From Planctomycetota bacterium (GTDB lineage Bacteria; Planctomycetota; SZUA-567): 35,345 bases of DNA. Under the pieces are notes generated by a model. It was not told the DNA's origin, did no database searches, and saw nothing but the letters and a program-made list of their open reading frames with translations. How positions within the stretch are numbered: position 1 is the stretch's first letter; each line of letters opens with the position of its first letter. A program made the position numbers and the translations under genes. Shown piece after piece: positions 1-9,438 of the stretch. The stretch is from positions 1-35,345 of the forward strand of contig JAISXA010000250.1 of the NCBI GenBank assembly GCA_031270685.1, written 5' to 3'.

Positions 1-1349
1 CCGCTCGGCGTCGGTTCGACGCAGCCGACGACGCTGTAATCCATGGCGTCGCCGTGTTCGACGCCGTCCTTTTCGAGCGCGGGGATGATGGCGTCGTCGT
101 TGAAGATGGGATACTTGCCGCCCTCGCGCGCGGCGAGATTGTCCAGCGCCATTTCGATCATCGCGTCGGGCGTGTCGGCGCTCACGCGCAAACCGATGTT
201 CGGCTCGCTGTTGAAGACGTTCCGGTCGGCTTCGAGAACCATGCGGCTGAGTTCGTTGGTGGCGTCGTTGCCGTCCCGGTCGACGCCGGAAAGCGAGAGA
301 TGGATCGTCGTCGCGAAGCCGCCGTTGTTGCGCGCGGTCTCGTACGTCCCCGCCTTGATGATGTCGAGATGCTGGACCAGGAGCGCCTCGAGCAATTCCA
401 GCGCCTCCTCCCGCGCGATGCGGCCGGCCTTCAGGTCGGCGGCGTAGAACGGGAAAATGTATTGATCGAAGCGCCCCGCCGAAATGGCGGAGCCGTTTTG
501 GCCGATATAGTCGATCAGAATCGTGAACCAGTATGATTGCAGCGCCTCGTGATAGGTGCGGGCCGGGCGGTACGGCACCCGCGCGCAGACGGCGGCGATA
601 AGCTCGAGCTCCCTCCGGCGGCGCGGATCGCGTTCCTTCCCCGCCGCCTCCCGCGCGCAAGCGGCGTAGCGGTCGCCGAAGATCCTCACGCCTTCGGCGA
701 TGACGACGACGCTCTGGTAAAACAGCATTTTGTCGGCGTAATCCGGATCGTAGTCGTTCAGCGCCGCGAGCGCCTCCTCCGCCCGGCGCCGCACGCCCTC
801 GAACCCGGTTTCGAGAATGGCGGGAAAATCGGGAGTATAGTGGCCGTAGCCGCTGCGGGTCCGGCTCAGCGGATTGAAGATCCGGTTTTCGAATCCCAGC
901 TCGCGCTTGACGGCGTCGGGGAAATAATGCACCGTCAGGTCGCTCTGGCTTTTTCCCTTCCAGTAGGGATAAATCTCGTCAAGAAGGAAGCGCTTGTCCG
1001 CACCGGTTATTTGCAGCGTGTCCACTTTGCGGGTGGGACAGCGGTCCAGCTCCGCCTCGGAAAACGAACAGACCTCCGGGAACATCGGAGCATGCCGCAA
1101 CCGCGCCGCGTGGTGGCCGACGATCAGTTCGTCGTCGAGGATATAGACGCGCATGTTTTCCAGGATATGCCGCAACGCCTTGGCGCGCTTGACGACAACC
1201 GGCTCGCCCGCCGTCGCGCGGTCGGATTCGGTGACGAGGCGGGCGCGCTCGGTGCAAATGCCGGGGCGTTGCGCCCGGATGCGGGCGTTGAGTTCGCGGG
1301 TCCGTTCTTCCCGGCTTATTCCGCAAGGCAGATAGCGTTTCTCGTCCAT
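1..1349 (-). CDS. Glycyl radical enzyme of the lyase/dehydratase (PFL-like) family, C-terminus cut by window edge
   Basis: The frame runs off the left edge, so only the first 449 residues are visible; the family is normally about 780-850 aa. The visible part reads as the PFL-type barrel of a glycyl radical enzyme. The diagnostic stretch is VVGCVEP, just before the edge. It has one cysteine with a glutamate two residues later, as in choline lyase, glycerol/propanediol dehydratases, hydroxyproline dehydratase and isethionate lyase. True pyruvate formate-lyase has a Cys-Cys pair instead. These enzymes work only without oxygen and need a radical-SAM activase. Neither the C-terminal glycine loop nor an activase lies in the window. 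The ATG at 1349 is 14 nt after the stop of the upstream gene, with only a weak purine stretch as RBS. It is probably the last visible gene of an operon with the epimerase and the small unknown protein. The substrate cannot be assigned from this half. Confidence 0.85.
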   Translation of the reverse strand, partial: MDEKRYLPCGISREERTRELNARIRAQRPGICTERARLVTESDRATAGEPVVVKRAKALRHILENMRVYILDDELIVGHHAARLRHAPMFPEVCSFSEAELDRCPTRKVDTLQITGADKRFLLDEIYPYWKGKSQSDLTVHYFPDAVKRELGFENRIFNPLSRTRSGYGHYTPDFPAILETGFEGVRRRAEEALAALNDYDPDYADKMLFYQSVVVIAEGVRIFGDRYAACAREAAGKERDPRRRRELELIAAVCARVPYRPARTYHEALQSYWFTILIDYIGQNGSAISAGRFDQYIFPFYAADLKAGRIAREEALELLEALLVQHLDIIKAGTYETARNNGGFATTIHLSLSGVDRDGNDATNELSRMVLEADRNVFNSEPNIGLRVSADTPDAMIEMALDNLAAREGGKYPIFNDDAIIPALEKDGVEHGDAMDYSVVGCVEPTPS

Positions 1350-1363
1350 GGATCGCCCGACTT

Positions 1364-1774
1364 TCAAGGCCGAACCGCGCGATTGATGCGCGCCATGTAA
1401 TTGGCGAACGATCCGAGGCCGGCGCGATCGTTCGTCCGGCGCGGGAAAGCGAAACGTTCCAGCGCGCGCTCCAGGCTCCGCATCAGCCCGCCGTCGTTCC
1501 GGGGCGCGTAAATCGTCAGGCGCGCGCCGCCGAAGGTGGCGAACAGGTTGTTGAACCGGGCCAGCAGGTACCGCTCCCGCAGATCGAGCGCTTCGGAGTC
1601 GCAGTCGTCCGAACACGGAACCTGGAAGCGGCTCTGCGCATAGTCGCCCCGGCGGTTGACGACGTCAAGGAAAACGACTTGACGCGCGCGGGGAAGCGCC
1701 CCGTACGCCTCCTCCACCCGGTTCAGATACAGGGGCTGGTCGGCGGTTGAACAGGCGGAAGCCGCTGTCGACAT
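1364..1774 (-). CDS. Conserved-looking small hypothetical protein between an RPE-like epimerase and a glycyl radical enzyme
   Basis: This 136-aa soluble-looking protein is one I do not recognise. It has no signal peptide or membrane segment. It is rich in charged residues and Arg, with a predicted beta stretch (QVVFLDVVN) followed by a region containing two nearby cysteines (VPCSDDCDSE). A later stretch, GGARLTIYAPRNDGG, could form another strand and loop. I chose the ATG at 1774 because GGAG lies six bases upstream of it. An in-frame ATG at 1819 would add 15 residues but has a poorer site. It lies 66 nt after the epimerase stop and 14 nt before the glycyl radical enzyme, so the three are probably co-transcribed. 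That suggests, without proving, a role in the same sugar or polyol pathway. The codon usage looks like that of its neighbours and the reading frame is clean. Confidence 0.6.
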   Translation of the reverse strand: MSTAASACSTADQPLYLNRVEEAYGALPRARQVVFLDVVNRRGDYAQSRFQVPCSDDCDSEALDLRERYLLARFNNLFATFGGARLTIYAPRNDGGLMRSLERALERFAFPRRTNDRAGLGSFANYMARINRAVRP

Positions 1775-1840
1775 CTTTTTCTCCATGGCGGCGATGCCGT
1801 CGACGCGCCTGGCCGCCATGCCCGGGCAGCCCCCGCCGGG

Positions 1841-2533
1841 TCATGCGCCGGCGGCGCGGGCGAGCATGGCGCGGGCGTTGGCGGCGATATCGCCGCCCCT
1901 GAACAGTCCCGAAGTGCCGCCGGTGAGGATGTCGGCCCCCGCCGCGACTATGGCCGGTATGGTGTCGAGGTTGACGTTCCCGTCGGCCTGCAGGCCGACG
2001 CCCGGCGCGTGCCGACGCAACAATCCCGCTATATGCCCGAGCGAATCGATCGACCCCGCGCCCAGTTTCTGGCCGGCATGACCCGGCTGCACCAGAAGTT
2101 TCAGCACCCATTCCACCGACCCGAGCACGGGGATATATGAATCGTCGAGGTTGGTTTCCGCCCTCAGGGCGAGAATCGGCGCCGCGCCGAGATCGCGCAC
2201 CCGGCCGCACAGACGAAGCGTTTCAGCGGCGTTCTGCGTCTCGGCGTGAAAGGCGACGTAATCCGCGCCGGCGTCGACGTATTGCCGCAGAAACAATTCC
2301 GGCCGCATCACCGCGAGATGCGCCTCGATGGGCAGTTCCGTGCCTTTCCGCAGCGCCGCGAGGGTGGGGCCGCCGAGAATGAAGCAGCTATTGAACTCCC
2401 CGTCCACGACATCAAAATGTAGAAACGAGACCGGACTGGCCTTGACCTTGTCAAGGTCGTCGGCAAGATGCATGAGATCCATGCAGCTCACCGATGCCGA
2501 CAAGGTGACGGGATTGCGGACCACCCTTCGCAT
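1841..2533 (-). CDS. Ribulose-phosphate 3-epimerase family protein
   Basis: A 230-aa TIM-barrel protein of the RPE family. The family landmarks appear in order: LSASVSCMDL (usual LAPSILSADF) near residue 12, LHFDVVDGEF (HVDVMDG), IEAHLAV (DVHLM), VQPGHAGQKL (V-PG-GGQ), LQADGNVN (vDGGI) and AGADILTGGTSGLF at the phosphate-binding end. The metal ligands His and Asp of HFD, His of EAHL and Asp of QADG are all present, so it is likely active. RPE interconverts ribulose-5-P and xylulose-5-P; relatives epimerise allulose-6-P or similar ketose phosphates. Several motifs deviate from canonical RPE, and it sits in front of a glycyl radical enzyme. It is therefore probably a pathway-specific epimerase and not the housekeeping one. 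The ATG at 2533 has GGGAG eight bases upstream. It heads the minus-strand operon that continues to the left edge. Confidence 0.8.
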   Translation of the reverse strand: MRRVVRNPVTLSASVSCMDLMHLADDLDKVKASPVSFLHFDVVDGEFNSCFILGGPTLAALRKGTELPIEAHLAVMRPELFLRQYVDAGADYVAFHAETQNAAETLRLCGRVRDLGAAPILALRAETNLDDSYIPVLGSVEWVLKLLVQPGHAGQKLGAGSIDSLGHIAGLLRRHAPGVGLQADGNVNLDTIPAIVAAGADILTGGTSGLFRGGDIAANARAMLARAAGA

Positions 2534-2570
2534 CGGTACGTCTCCCTAAGGTCATGAATGCAAATGCGCA

Positions 2571-2593
2571 AGGCCCGGCATGATGCCGGGCCT
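2571..2593 (-). terminator. Stem-loop downstream of hppA, probable terminator
   Basis: A perfect 10-bp inverted repeat, AGGCCCGGCA and TGCCGGGCCT, with a 3-nt loop, starts 30 nt past the hppA stop codon. On the minus strand it is followed by TTGCGCATTTGC, which is only weakly U-rich. It is a plausible but not ideal rho-independent terminator separating hppA from the epimerase operon. Confidence 0.55.
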
Positions 2594-2622
2594 CGCGCCT
2601 GGTCCGGATTCCTCGCGGCGCG

Positions 2623-5130
<2,508 letters not shown>

Positions 5131-5223
5131 GTCGACTCCTCTCAAAAAACCCTTCCGGGCTCCGTCGGTAAACTCTCCGCAAGCCTCGCACAAGGCGCGG
5201 TTGTCATATGCCGCTGTCGATGC

Positions 5224-5300
5224 TTACGGAAAACCGGGCCGGCCGCCGCCCGATTCCCCGTAAATTTACAAATTGGGCATTCGGCGGTTGAATGCCCAAT
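5224..5300. repeat. Two tandem stem-loops of the GGCGGTT-loop family in the hppA leader
   Basis: Hairpin 5272-5300 has a perfect 11-bp stem (ATTGGGCATTC) around the loop GGCGGTT. Hairpin 5224-5263 has arms TTACGG...CGGGC and GCCCG...CCGTAA around CGGCCGCC. On the other strand that loop reads GGCGGCCG, a decayed version of GGCGGTTG. Both lie between the proposed hppA promoter and its start codon, so they would be transcribed in a leader of about 185 nt. No recognised riboswitch was found here. The rest of the 286-nt gap between mnmG and hppA holds only the promoter. Confidence 0.8.
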
Positions 5301-5323
5301 CGGCGAAACTCCGGTTTCCATAC

Positions 5324-5351
5324 ATGATAATTCCGCGTTCCTTGCGGTCAA
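5324..5351 (-). promoter_or_regulatory. Probable sigma70-type promoter of hppA
   Basis: On the minus strand, TTGACC (plus 5346-5351) is followed after 16 nt by TATCAT (plus 5324-5329). Each box has one mismatch to consensus. Transcription would start near 5317 and give a leader of about 185 nt carrying the two hairpins at 5224-5300. Confidence 0.55.
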
Positions 5352-5416
5352 GGGGGATTTGGCGGATTGCGCGGTCCGGCGTCCGCATGACGCCGCCTCC
5401 CCGGCCGGGAACGACC

Positions 5417-7210
5417 TCACCGCCGCAGCTTCACCAGCAGCAGCGCCGCGTCCGCCGGACTCACGCCCGGGATGGACAGCGCCTGGTCGAGCGTTTCCGG
5501 GCGGATCAGCGACAATTTCTCCTTCGCCTCCCGCGACAGGCCGGAGATCGCGCCGTAGTCGAAATCGGCGGGGACGGCCAACCGCCGATTTCTTTCCAGG
5601 CGCGCGATCTGCCGCCGCTGGCGCTCGACATAGCCGGCGTATTTGATTTCGATTTCGATTTGTTCGGCGGCGCGCGGCGGCGCCGCCGCCAGTTCGGGGA
5701 ACCGCGCCGCGACCGTGCCCCAATTCTCCTCCGGGCGGAGCAGAAGCTGGCCGGGCCGGTCGCCGTCGGCGGCGTGAAGCGCCTCCATCACGCCCCGCAC
5801 CGCCGTGATCGCTCCCTCGAGCCGCAGCACCCGCTCCATGCGGTCCTGCCCGACCAGCCCTATTTCGCGAGCCTTCCCGGTGAGCCGGAGGTCGGCGTTG
5901 TCCTGGCGCAGCAGGAGCCGGAATTCGGCGCGGCTGGTGAAAAGCCGGTACGGTTCGTCCGTGCCCCGCGCGGTGAGATCGTCGATAAGCACGCCGAGGT
6001 ACGCCTCGCCGCGGGAAAGGCGGAACGGCGGCCGTCCCGACGCGAGCAGCGCGGCATTGGCTCCGGCCATGAGGCCCTGCGCGGCGGCCTCCTCGTAGCC
6101 GGACGTCCCGTTCACCTGTCCGGCGGTGAACAATCCGCCCACCCGCTTGCTCTCGAGCGTGTCCCGGAGCTGGGTCGGCCGCACCGCGTCGTACTCTACG
6201 GCGTAGCCGTAGCGCACGATCCGGGCCTTTTCAAGGCCGGAAACGCTATGGACCATCTCCTCCTGGGCGTCCGGCGGGATGGAGGTGGAAAAGCCGTTGA
6301 GATACATCTCGCACGAGTCCCTGCCTTCGGGTTCGATGAAGAGATGGTGCGTCCGCTTCTCCGGGAAGCGGGCGACCTTGGTCTCGATGTTGGGGCAGTA
6401 GCGCGGCGGCTGGCCCTCGATTTTACCGATGATGGCGGGGGAACGGTCGAGCGCGTTTTTTACCGCCTCGAAGGTGCGGTCGTTGGTCCAGGCCGAGTAG
6501 CAGGGAACCTGCTCCGTCCGCGCCCGATCGTTGAGAAAACTGAAGGGCTGCGGCTTTTCATCGCCCGGTTCGACGACGAGTTTGGAAAAATCCACCGTCC
6601 GGCCGTCGATCCGCGGACAGGTATCGGTGCGGAGCCGGAACAATTCAAGGCCAAGAGCGGAAAGGGATTCGGACAATTGCCGCGCGGGCGGCTCGCCGTT
6701 TCTGCCGCCGGGCCATTCGCGCCCACCCAGATGCAGCTTGGCGCGGGCGAAAGTGCCGGAGCAAACGACGGCCGCGCGGCAACGGATATGCCGGCCGAAA
6801 AAGGTGCGCACCCCGGCGACGACGCCGTCCCGGAGTTCGACGGCAACGGCCAGGTCCTGGCAGCAGCGCAGGCGTTCCTCGCGTTCGAGCCGCGCCTTGA
6901 CCCAGTTCTGGTAGGCCCAACGGTCGATCTGCGCCCGGGGACTTCGCACCGCCGCGCCCTTGCTGGAGTTGAGCATTCGATACTGCATCGCGTTGGCGTC
7001 GGCCGCCTGGCCCATCATGCCGCCGAGCGCGTCGATCTCGCGGACCAGCTGTCCCTTGCCGACGCCGCCGACGGCCGGATTGCAGGAGACGTGCCCGATC
7101 TGGTCGGGGTTCATGGTGAGGAGAAGCGTATCCGCCCCCAGCCGCGCCGAGGCAAGGGCGGCTTCGCAGCCGGCGTGGCCGCCGCCGATGACGACCACCT
7201 GGGCGCGCAC
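5417..7210 (-). CDS. mnmG: tRNA uridine-5-carboxymethylaminomethyl modification enzyme, FAD-dependent subunit MnmG
   Basis: A 597-aa FAD enzyme that, together with the GTPase MnmE, modifies uridine 34 of several tRNAs in the cytoplasm. The FAD-binding motif VVIGGGHAGCEAAL is at the N-terminus. It is followed by the family blocks HVSCNPAVGGVGKGQLVREI and MLNSSKGAAVRSPRAQID, then NGTSGYEEAAAQGLMAG. The C-terminal domain ends in IPGVSPADAALLLVKL. The length is slightly below the usual 620-630. I chose the GTG at 7210 because GGAGG lies nine bases upstream and the Rossmann motif begins at once. The longer frame from another GTG at 7234 would only translate the repeat arm GTGGACTTTTGGAGG. That repeat copy appears to supply the ribosome binding site. 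No mnmE or rsmG is adjacent, and the gene seems to be transcribed alone or with hppA. Confidence 0.96.
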   Translation of the reverse strand: MRAQVVVIGGGHAGCEAALASARLGADTLLLTMNPDQIGHVSCNPAVGGVGKGQLVREIDALGGMMGQAADANAMQYRMLNSSKGAAVRSPRAQIDRWAYQNWVKARLEREERLRCCQDLAVAVELRDGVVAGVRTFFGRHIRCRAAVVCSGTFARAKLHLGGREWPGGRNGEPPARQLSESLSALGLELFRLRTDTCPRIDGRTVDFSKLVVEPGDEKPQPFSFLNDRARTEQVPCYSAWTNDRTFEAVKNALDRSPAIIGKIEGQPPRYCPNIETKVARFPEKRTHHLFIEPEGRDSCEMYLNGFSTSIPPDAQEEMVHSVSGLEKARIVRYGYAVEYDAVRPTQLRDTLESKRVGGLFTAGQVNGTSGYEEAAAQGLMAGANAALLASGRPPFRLSRGEAYLGVLIDDLTARGTDEPYRLFTSRAEFRLLLRQDNADLRLTGKAREIGLVGQDRMERVLRLEGAITAVRGVMEALHAADGDRPGQLLLRPEENWGTVAARFPELAAAPPRAAEQIEIEIKYAGYVERQRRQIARLERNRRLAVPADFDYGAISGLSREAKEKLSLIRPETLDQALSIPGVSPADAALLLVKLRR

Positions 7211-7213
7211 GTT

Positions 7214-7271
7214 CGATTTCCTCCAAAAGTCCACTTATTAAAGGAAACCGCATTTCCCTTCAAAAGTCCAC
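7214..7271 (-). repeat. Double copy of the GTGGACTTTTG repeat arm directly upstream of mnmG
   Basis: On the minus strand two direct copies of AGTGGACTTTTGRAGG stand 37 nt apart. Between them, AAGGGAAA and TTTCCTTT form a short stem around TGCGG, resembling a decayed GGCGGTT loop. The second copy contains the Shine-Dalgarno sequence used for mnmG. The outer arms match those of the composite elements at 13355-13552 and 34146-34357. Confidence 0.7.
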
Positions 7272-7338
7272 TCTTTTCGTCCCCGCGACACGGCTTGATC
7301 CGGTCGCGCTCCAGTCATGTCCCCGGATATCCGCGCGG

Positions 7339-8628
7339 TCAGGCTATCGCCTCGAAGGCCTGTTTCAAATCGCCGACGATGTCGTCGATATGCTCGGTCC
7401 CGACGGAAAGGCGGATGGTGTTGGGCTTGATGCCGGATTCCAGCAGTTCGCTTTCACTCATCTGGGAATGGGTGGTGGAAGCCGGATGGATGACCAGCGA
7501 CTTGACGTCGGCGACGTTGGCCAAGAGGGAAAACAGTTCGAGGTTGTCTATGAAGCGGCGGGCCTTGGCGGCATCCCCCTTTATCTCGAAGGTAAAGATG
7601 GATCCGGCCCCCCGGGGGAAGTATTTTTTGTATAGCTTATGGTCGCGATGCTTGGGGAGGGAGGGGTGGTTGACCTTCTCCACCTGCTTGTGACCGGCGA
7701 GGAACTTCACCGTTTTCAGGGCGTTTTCCACATGCCGCTCGACCCGGAGCGACAAGGTTTCCAGCCCTTGGAGAAAGAGAAAGGAGTGGAAGGGGCTGAG
7801 CACGGCGCCGGTGTCGCGCATCAGGGTGGTGCGTATCTTTATGATGTAGGCCAGGTTCCCCGCCGCCTTGGTGAAGACGGCGCCGTGATAGCTGGGGTTC
7901 GGTTGGGAAAGCCCGGGAAACTTGTCGTTCTGATCCCAGTCGAAGCGGCCGCTGTCCACGATGACGCCGCCGATGGAGGTGCCGTGGCCGCCTATGAATT
8001 TGGTGGCCGAATGGACCACCACGTCGGCCCCGAAGTCTATGGGGCGAAGAAGGTAGGGGGTGGCGAAGGTATTGTCGGCGATGAGGGGAATGCCGCGCTG
8101 GTGGGCGATGTCCGCCACCGCCCCGATATCGATGATGGTGGAATTGGGATTGCCCAGCGTTTCGATGAAAATGGCCCGGGTGTTGTCGCGGATGGCCTTT
8201 TTGAAATTCTTGGGATCGCCGCCGTCAACGAAGGTGGTGGCGATGCCGTAATCGGACAGGGTGTTGGCGAAATAGTTGTAGGTGCCGCCGTAGATGGCGT
8301 TGTCCGACACCAGGTGATCGCCGGTCCGGGCGATGTTTTGGACGGCGTAGGCGGTGGCGGCGGCGCCGGATGCGGTGGCGAGGGCGGCGGCGCCGCCTTC
8401 CAGGGCGGCGATGCGCTTCTCGAAGACGTCGGAGGTCGGGTTCATCAGCCGGGTGTAGATGTTGCCGGGTTCGCTGAGGGCGAAGCGGCCGGACGCCTGG
8501 GCCGAATCCTTGAACACGTAGGAAGTGGTTTGGTAAATGGGCACCGCCCGCGCGTCGGTGGTCGGATCCGGCTTTTCCTGCCCCGCATGGACCTGCAGGG
8601 TCTCGAACTTATACGCCTTGTCGCTCAT
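7339..8628 (-). CDS. metY: O-acetylhomoserine sulfhydrylase (internal start within the fused frame)
   Basis: This 429-aa PLP enzyme of the Cys/Met metabolism family makes homocysteine from O-acetylhomoserine and sulfide. It begins MSDKAYKFETLQVHAGQ, the classic MetY N-terminus, and has the usual MetY length. Seen in order are the substrate and cofactor regions YQTTSYVFKD and IYTRLMNPTSDVFEKRIAAL, ASGAAATAYA, the Asp-containing IADNTFATPYLLRP, and the PLP lysine in VHSATKFIGGHGT. The C-terminus contains LVIHPASTTHSQMS and the Arg of IRLSVGTEH. The start at 8628 is supported by AAGGAGG six bases upstream, the best ribosome site in the operon. The same frame continues upstream without a stop, so a longer fused product is also possible. 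It is the last gene of the sulfur operon. Confidence 0.9.
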   Translation of the reverse strand: MSDKAYKFETLQVHAGQEKPDPTTDARAVPIYQTTSYVFKDSAQASGRFALSEPGNIYTRLMNPTSDVFEKRIAALEGGAAALATASGAAATAYAVQNIARTGDHLVSDNAIYGGTYNYFANTLSDYGIATTFVDGGDPKNFKKAIRDNTRAIFIETLGNPNSTIIDIGAVADIAHQRGIPLIADNTFATPYLLRPIDFGADVVVHSATKFIGGHGTSIGGVIVDSGRFDWDQNDKFPGLSQPNPSYHGAVFTKAAGNLAYIIKIRTTLMRDTGAVLSPFHSFLFLQGLETLSLRVERHVENALKTVKFLAGHKQVEKVNHPSLPKHRDHKLYKKYFPRGAGSIFTFEIKGDAAKARRFIDNLELFSLLANVADVKSLVIHPASTTHSQMSESELLESGIKPNTIRLSVGTEHIDDIVGDLKQAFEAIA

Positions 8629-9438
8629 GGTGAACCTCCTTCTTTCCTGTAGGAATTTTTCCCGGCTCCAGGAGCCGTAGCTCTGGCAATGCCTGACCCC
8701 TATTTCCGACACCGAGGCCGACCCGTAAAGCCCGCGATCCTCGCCCACTGGGCACACCAGGGTGCAGATCCCGCAGGGATAGCGCAGTTCGTTCCTCAAC
8801 AGGCTGTGATAACGGGCGCATTTGCGCCTGTCCATGTCGGCAATGAGCGAGTCCGGCCGGGGAGTGAAGGCTTTGGCCGGACAACTCCGGAGGCACCGGC
8901 CGCAGCCGGTGCAAAGATTCCGGGCGGCCGGAGGATCGGGCGGCAGGCCGGCGTCGGTTATGACCGAGACCAGCCGCACCCGGGGGCCGAAGCGGGTAGT
9001 GAGCAGGGTGTGGCTGGCCCCGATGGTCCCCAATCCGGCGTAATGGCCGGCGATGACGTGGGAAAAGGCGGCGGCGGGCTCCCGCACCAGGGCCTCGATG
9101 TGGCCATAACCGTCCCGGGGAAAGAAAAAGGCCCGGTGGCCCCGGTCGTTCAAAAACACGGAAAGGCGGTGGGATGCTTCATCGAGCAGGCGGTTGACCA
9201 CATTATAATGCTCCGAATAAACAATGGAGGGGGTGGTCTCCAAGGCCGGCAGCGACACCCGGCCGCCCAAGGCGATGACGCTCCTGGCCCAGGGCCAGAT
9301 GACGGATGGGTAGAAGGACCGCTCGTAGTCGGAGGCGCCCGGAGTCTCCCAGCGTCCGACGTCGGCGAAGCCGATCAAGTCGAATCCCAGGCGCGCGGCC
9401 TCGCGCCGGATGGCGGTTTTCAGGATCGGGGCTCTCAT
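7339..9438 (-). CDS. Open-frame fusion: QueG-like [4Fe-4S] protein joined to O-acetylhomoserine sulfhydrylase
   Basis: A 699-codon frame with no internal stop joins two proteins that are usually separate. Residues 1 to about 260 resemble the epoxyqueuosine-reductase (QueG/COG1600) type: an N-terminal cofactor-binding region, then CTGCGRCLRSCP and later C-ARYH...PCGICTLVCPVG. Those cysteines could hold two [4Fe-4S] clusters. Residues 271-699 are a complete O-acetylhomoserine sulfhydrylase, described in the next entry. The ATG at 9438 overlaps the stop of the upstream PLP-enzyme gene (ATGA), with GAGGAGG about 12 nt before it. The junction reads QERRRFT-MSDK and encodes a perfect AAGGAGG six bases before that ATG. 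The locus may therefore make a fusion, MetY alone, or both. A separate Fe-S gene whose stop codon was lost is an equally good reading. The Fe-S part is too short and divergent to be called QueG with confidence. Confidence 0.75.
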   Translation of the reverse strand: MRAPILKTAIRREAARLGFDLIGFADVGRWETPGASDYERSFYPSVIWPWARSVIALGGRVSLPALETTPSIVYSEHYNVVNRLLDEASHRLSVFLNDRGHRAFFFPRDGYGHIEALVREPAAAFSHVIAGHYAGLGTIGASHTLLTTRFGPRVRLVSVITDAGLPPDPPAARNLCTGCGRCLRSCPAKAFTPRPDSLIADMDRRKCARYHSLLRNELRYPCGICTLVCPVGEDRGLYGSASVSEIGVRHCQSYGSWSREKFLQERRRFTMSDKAYKFETLQVHAGQEKPDPTTDARAVPIYQTTSYVFKDSAQASGRFALSEPGNIYTRLMNPTSDVFEKRIAALEGGAAALATASGAAATAYAVQNIARTGDHLVSDNAIYGGTYNYFANTLSDYGIATTFVDGGDPKNFKKAIRDNTRAIFIETLGNPNSTIIDIGAVADIAHQRGIPLIADNTFATPYLLRPIDFGADVVVHSATKFIGGHGTSIGGVIVDSGRFDWDQNDKFPGLSQPNPSYHGAVFTKAAGNLAYIIKIRTTLMRDTGAVLSPFHSFLFLQGLETLSLRVERHVENALKTVKFLAGHKQVEKVNHPSLPKHRDHKLYKKYFPRGAGSIFTFEIKGDAAKARRFIDNLELFSLLANVADVKSLVIHPASTTHSQMSESELLESGIKPNTIRLSVGTEHIDDIVGDLKQAFEAIA
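8635..8641 (-). promoter_or_regulatory. Strong internal Shine-Dalgarno site for metY
   Basis: AAGGAGG on the minus strand, six bases before the ATG at 8628, lies inside the longer open frame. It decides that MetY can be made independently of the upstream Fe-S domain. Confidence 0.8.

Noticed and set aside
5273-7693. 806-aa plus-strand ORF
   Set aside because: Antisense to mnmG and the end of metY; the minus-strand genes carry clear family motifs.
8629-9438. Bona fide queG (epoxyqueuosine reductase)
   Set aside because: The cysteine motifs fit the family, but the domain is short, lies in a sulfur operon and has no clear tRNA-modification context, so a specific name is not justified.
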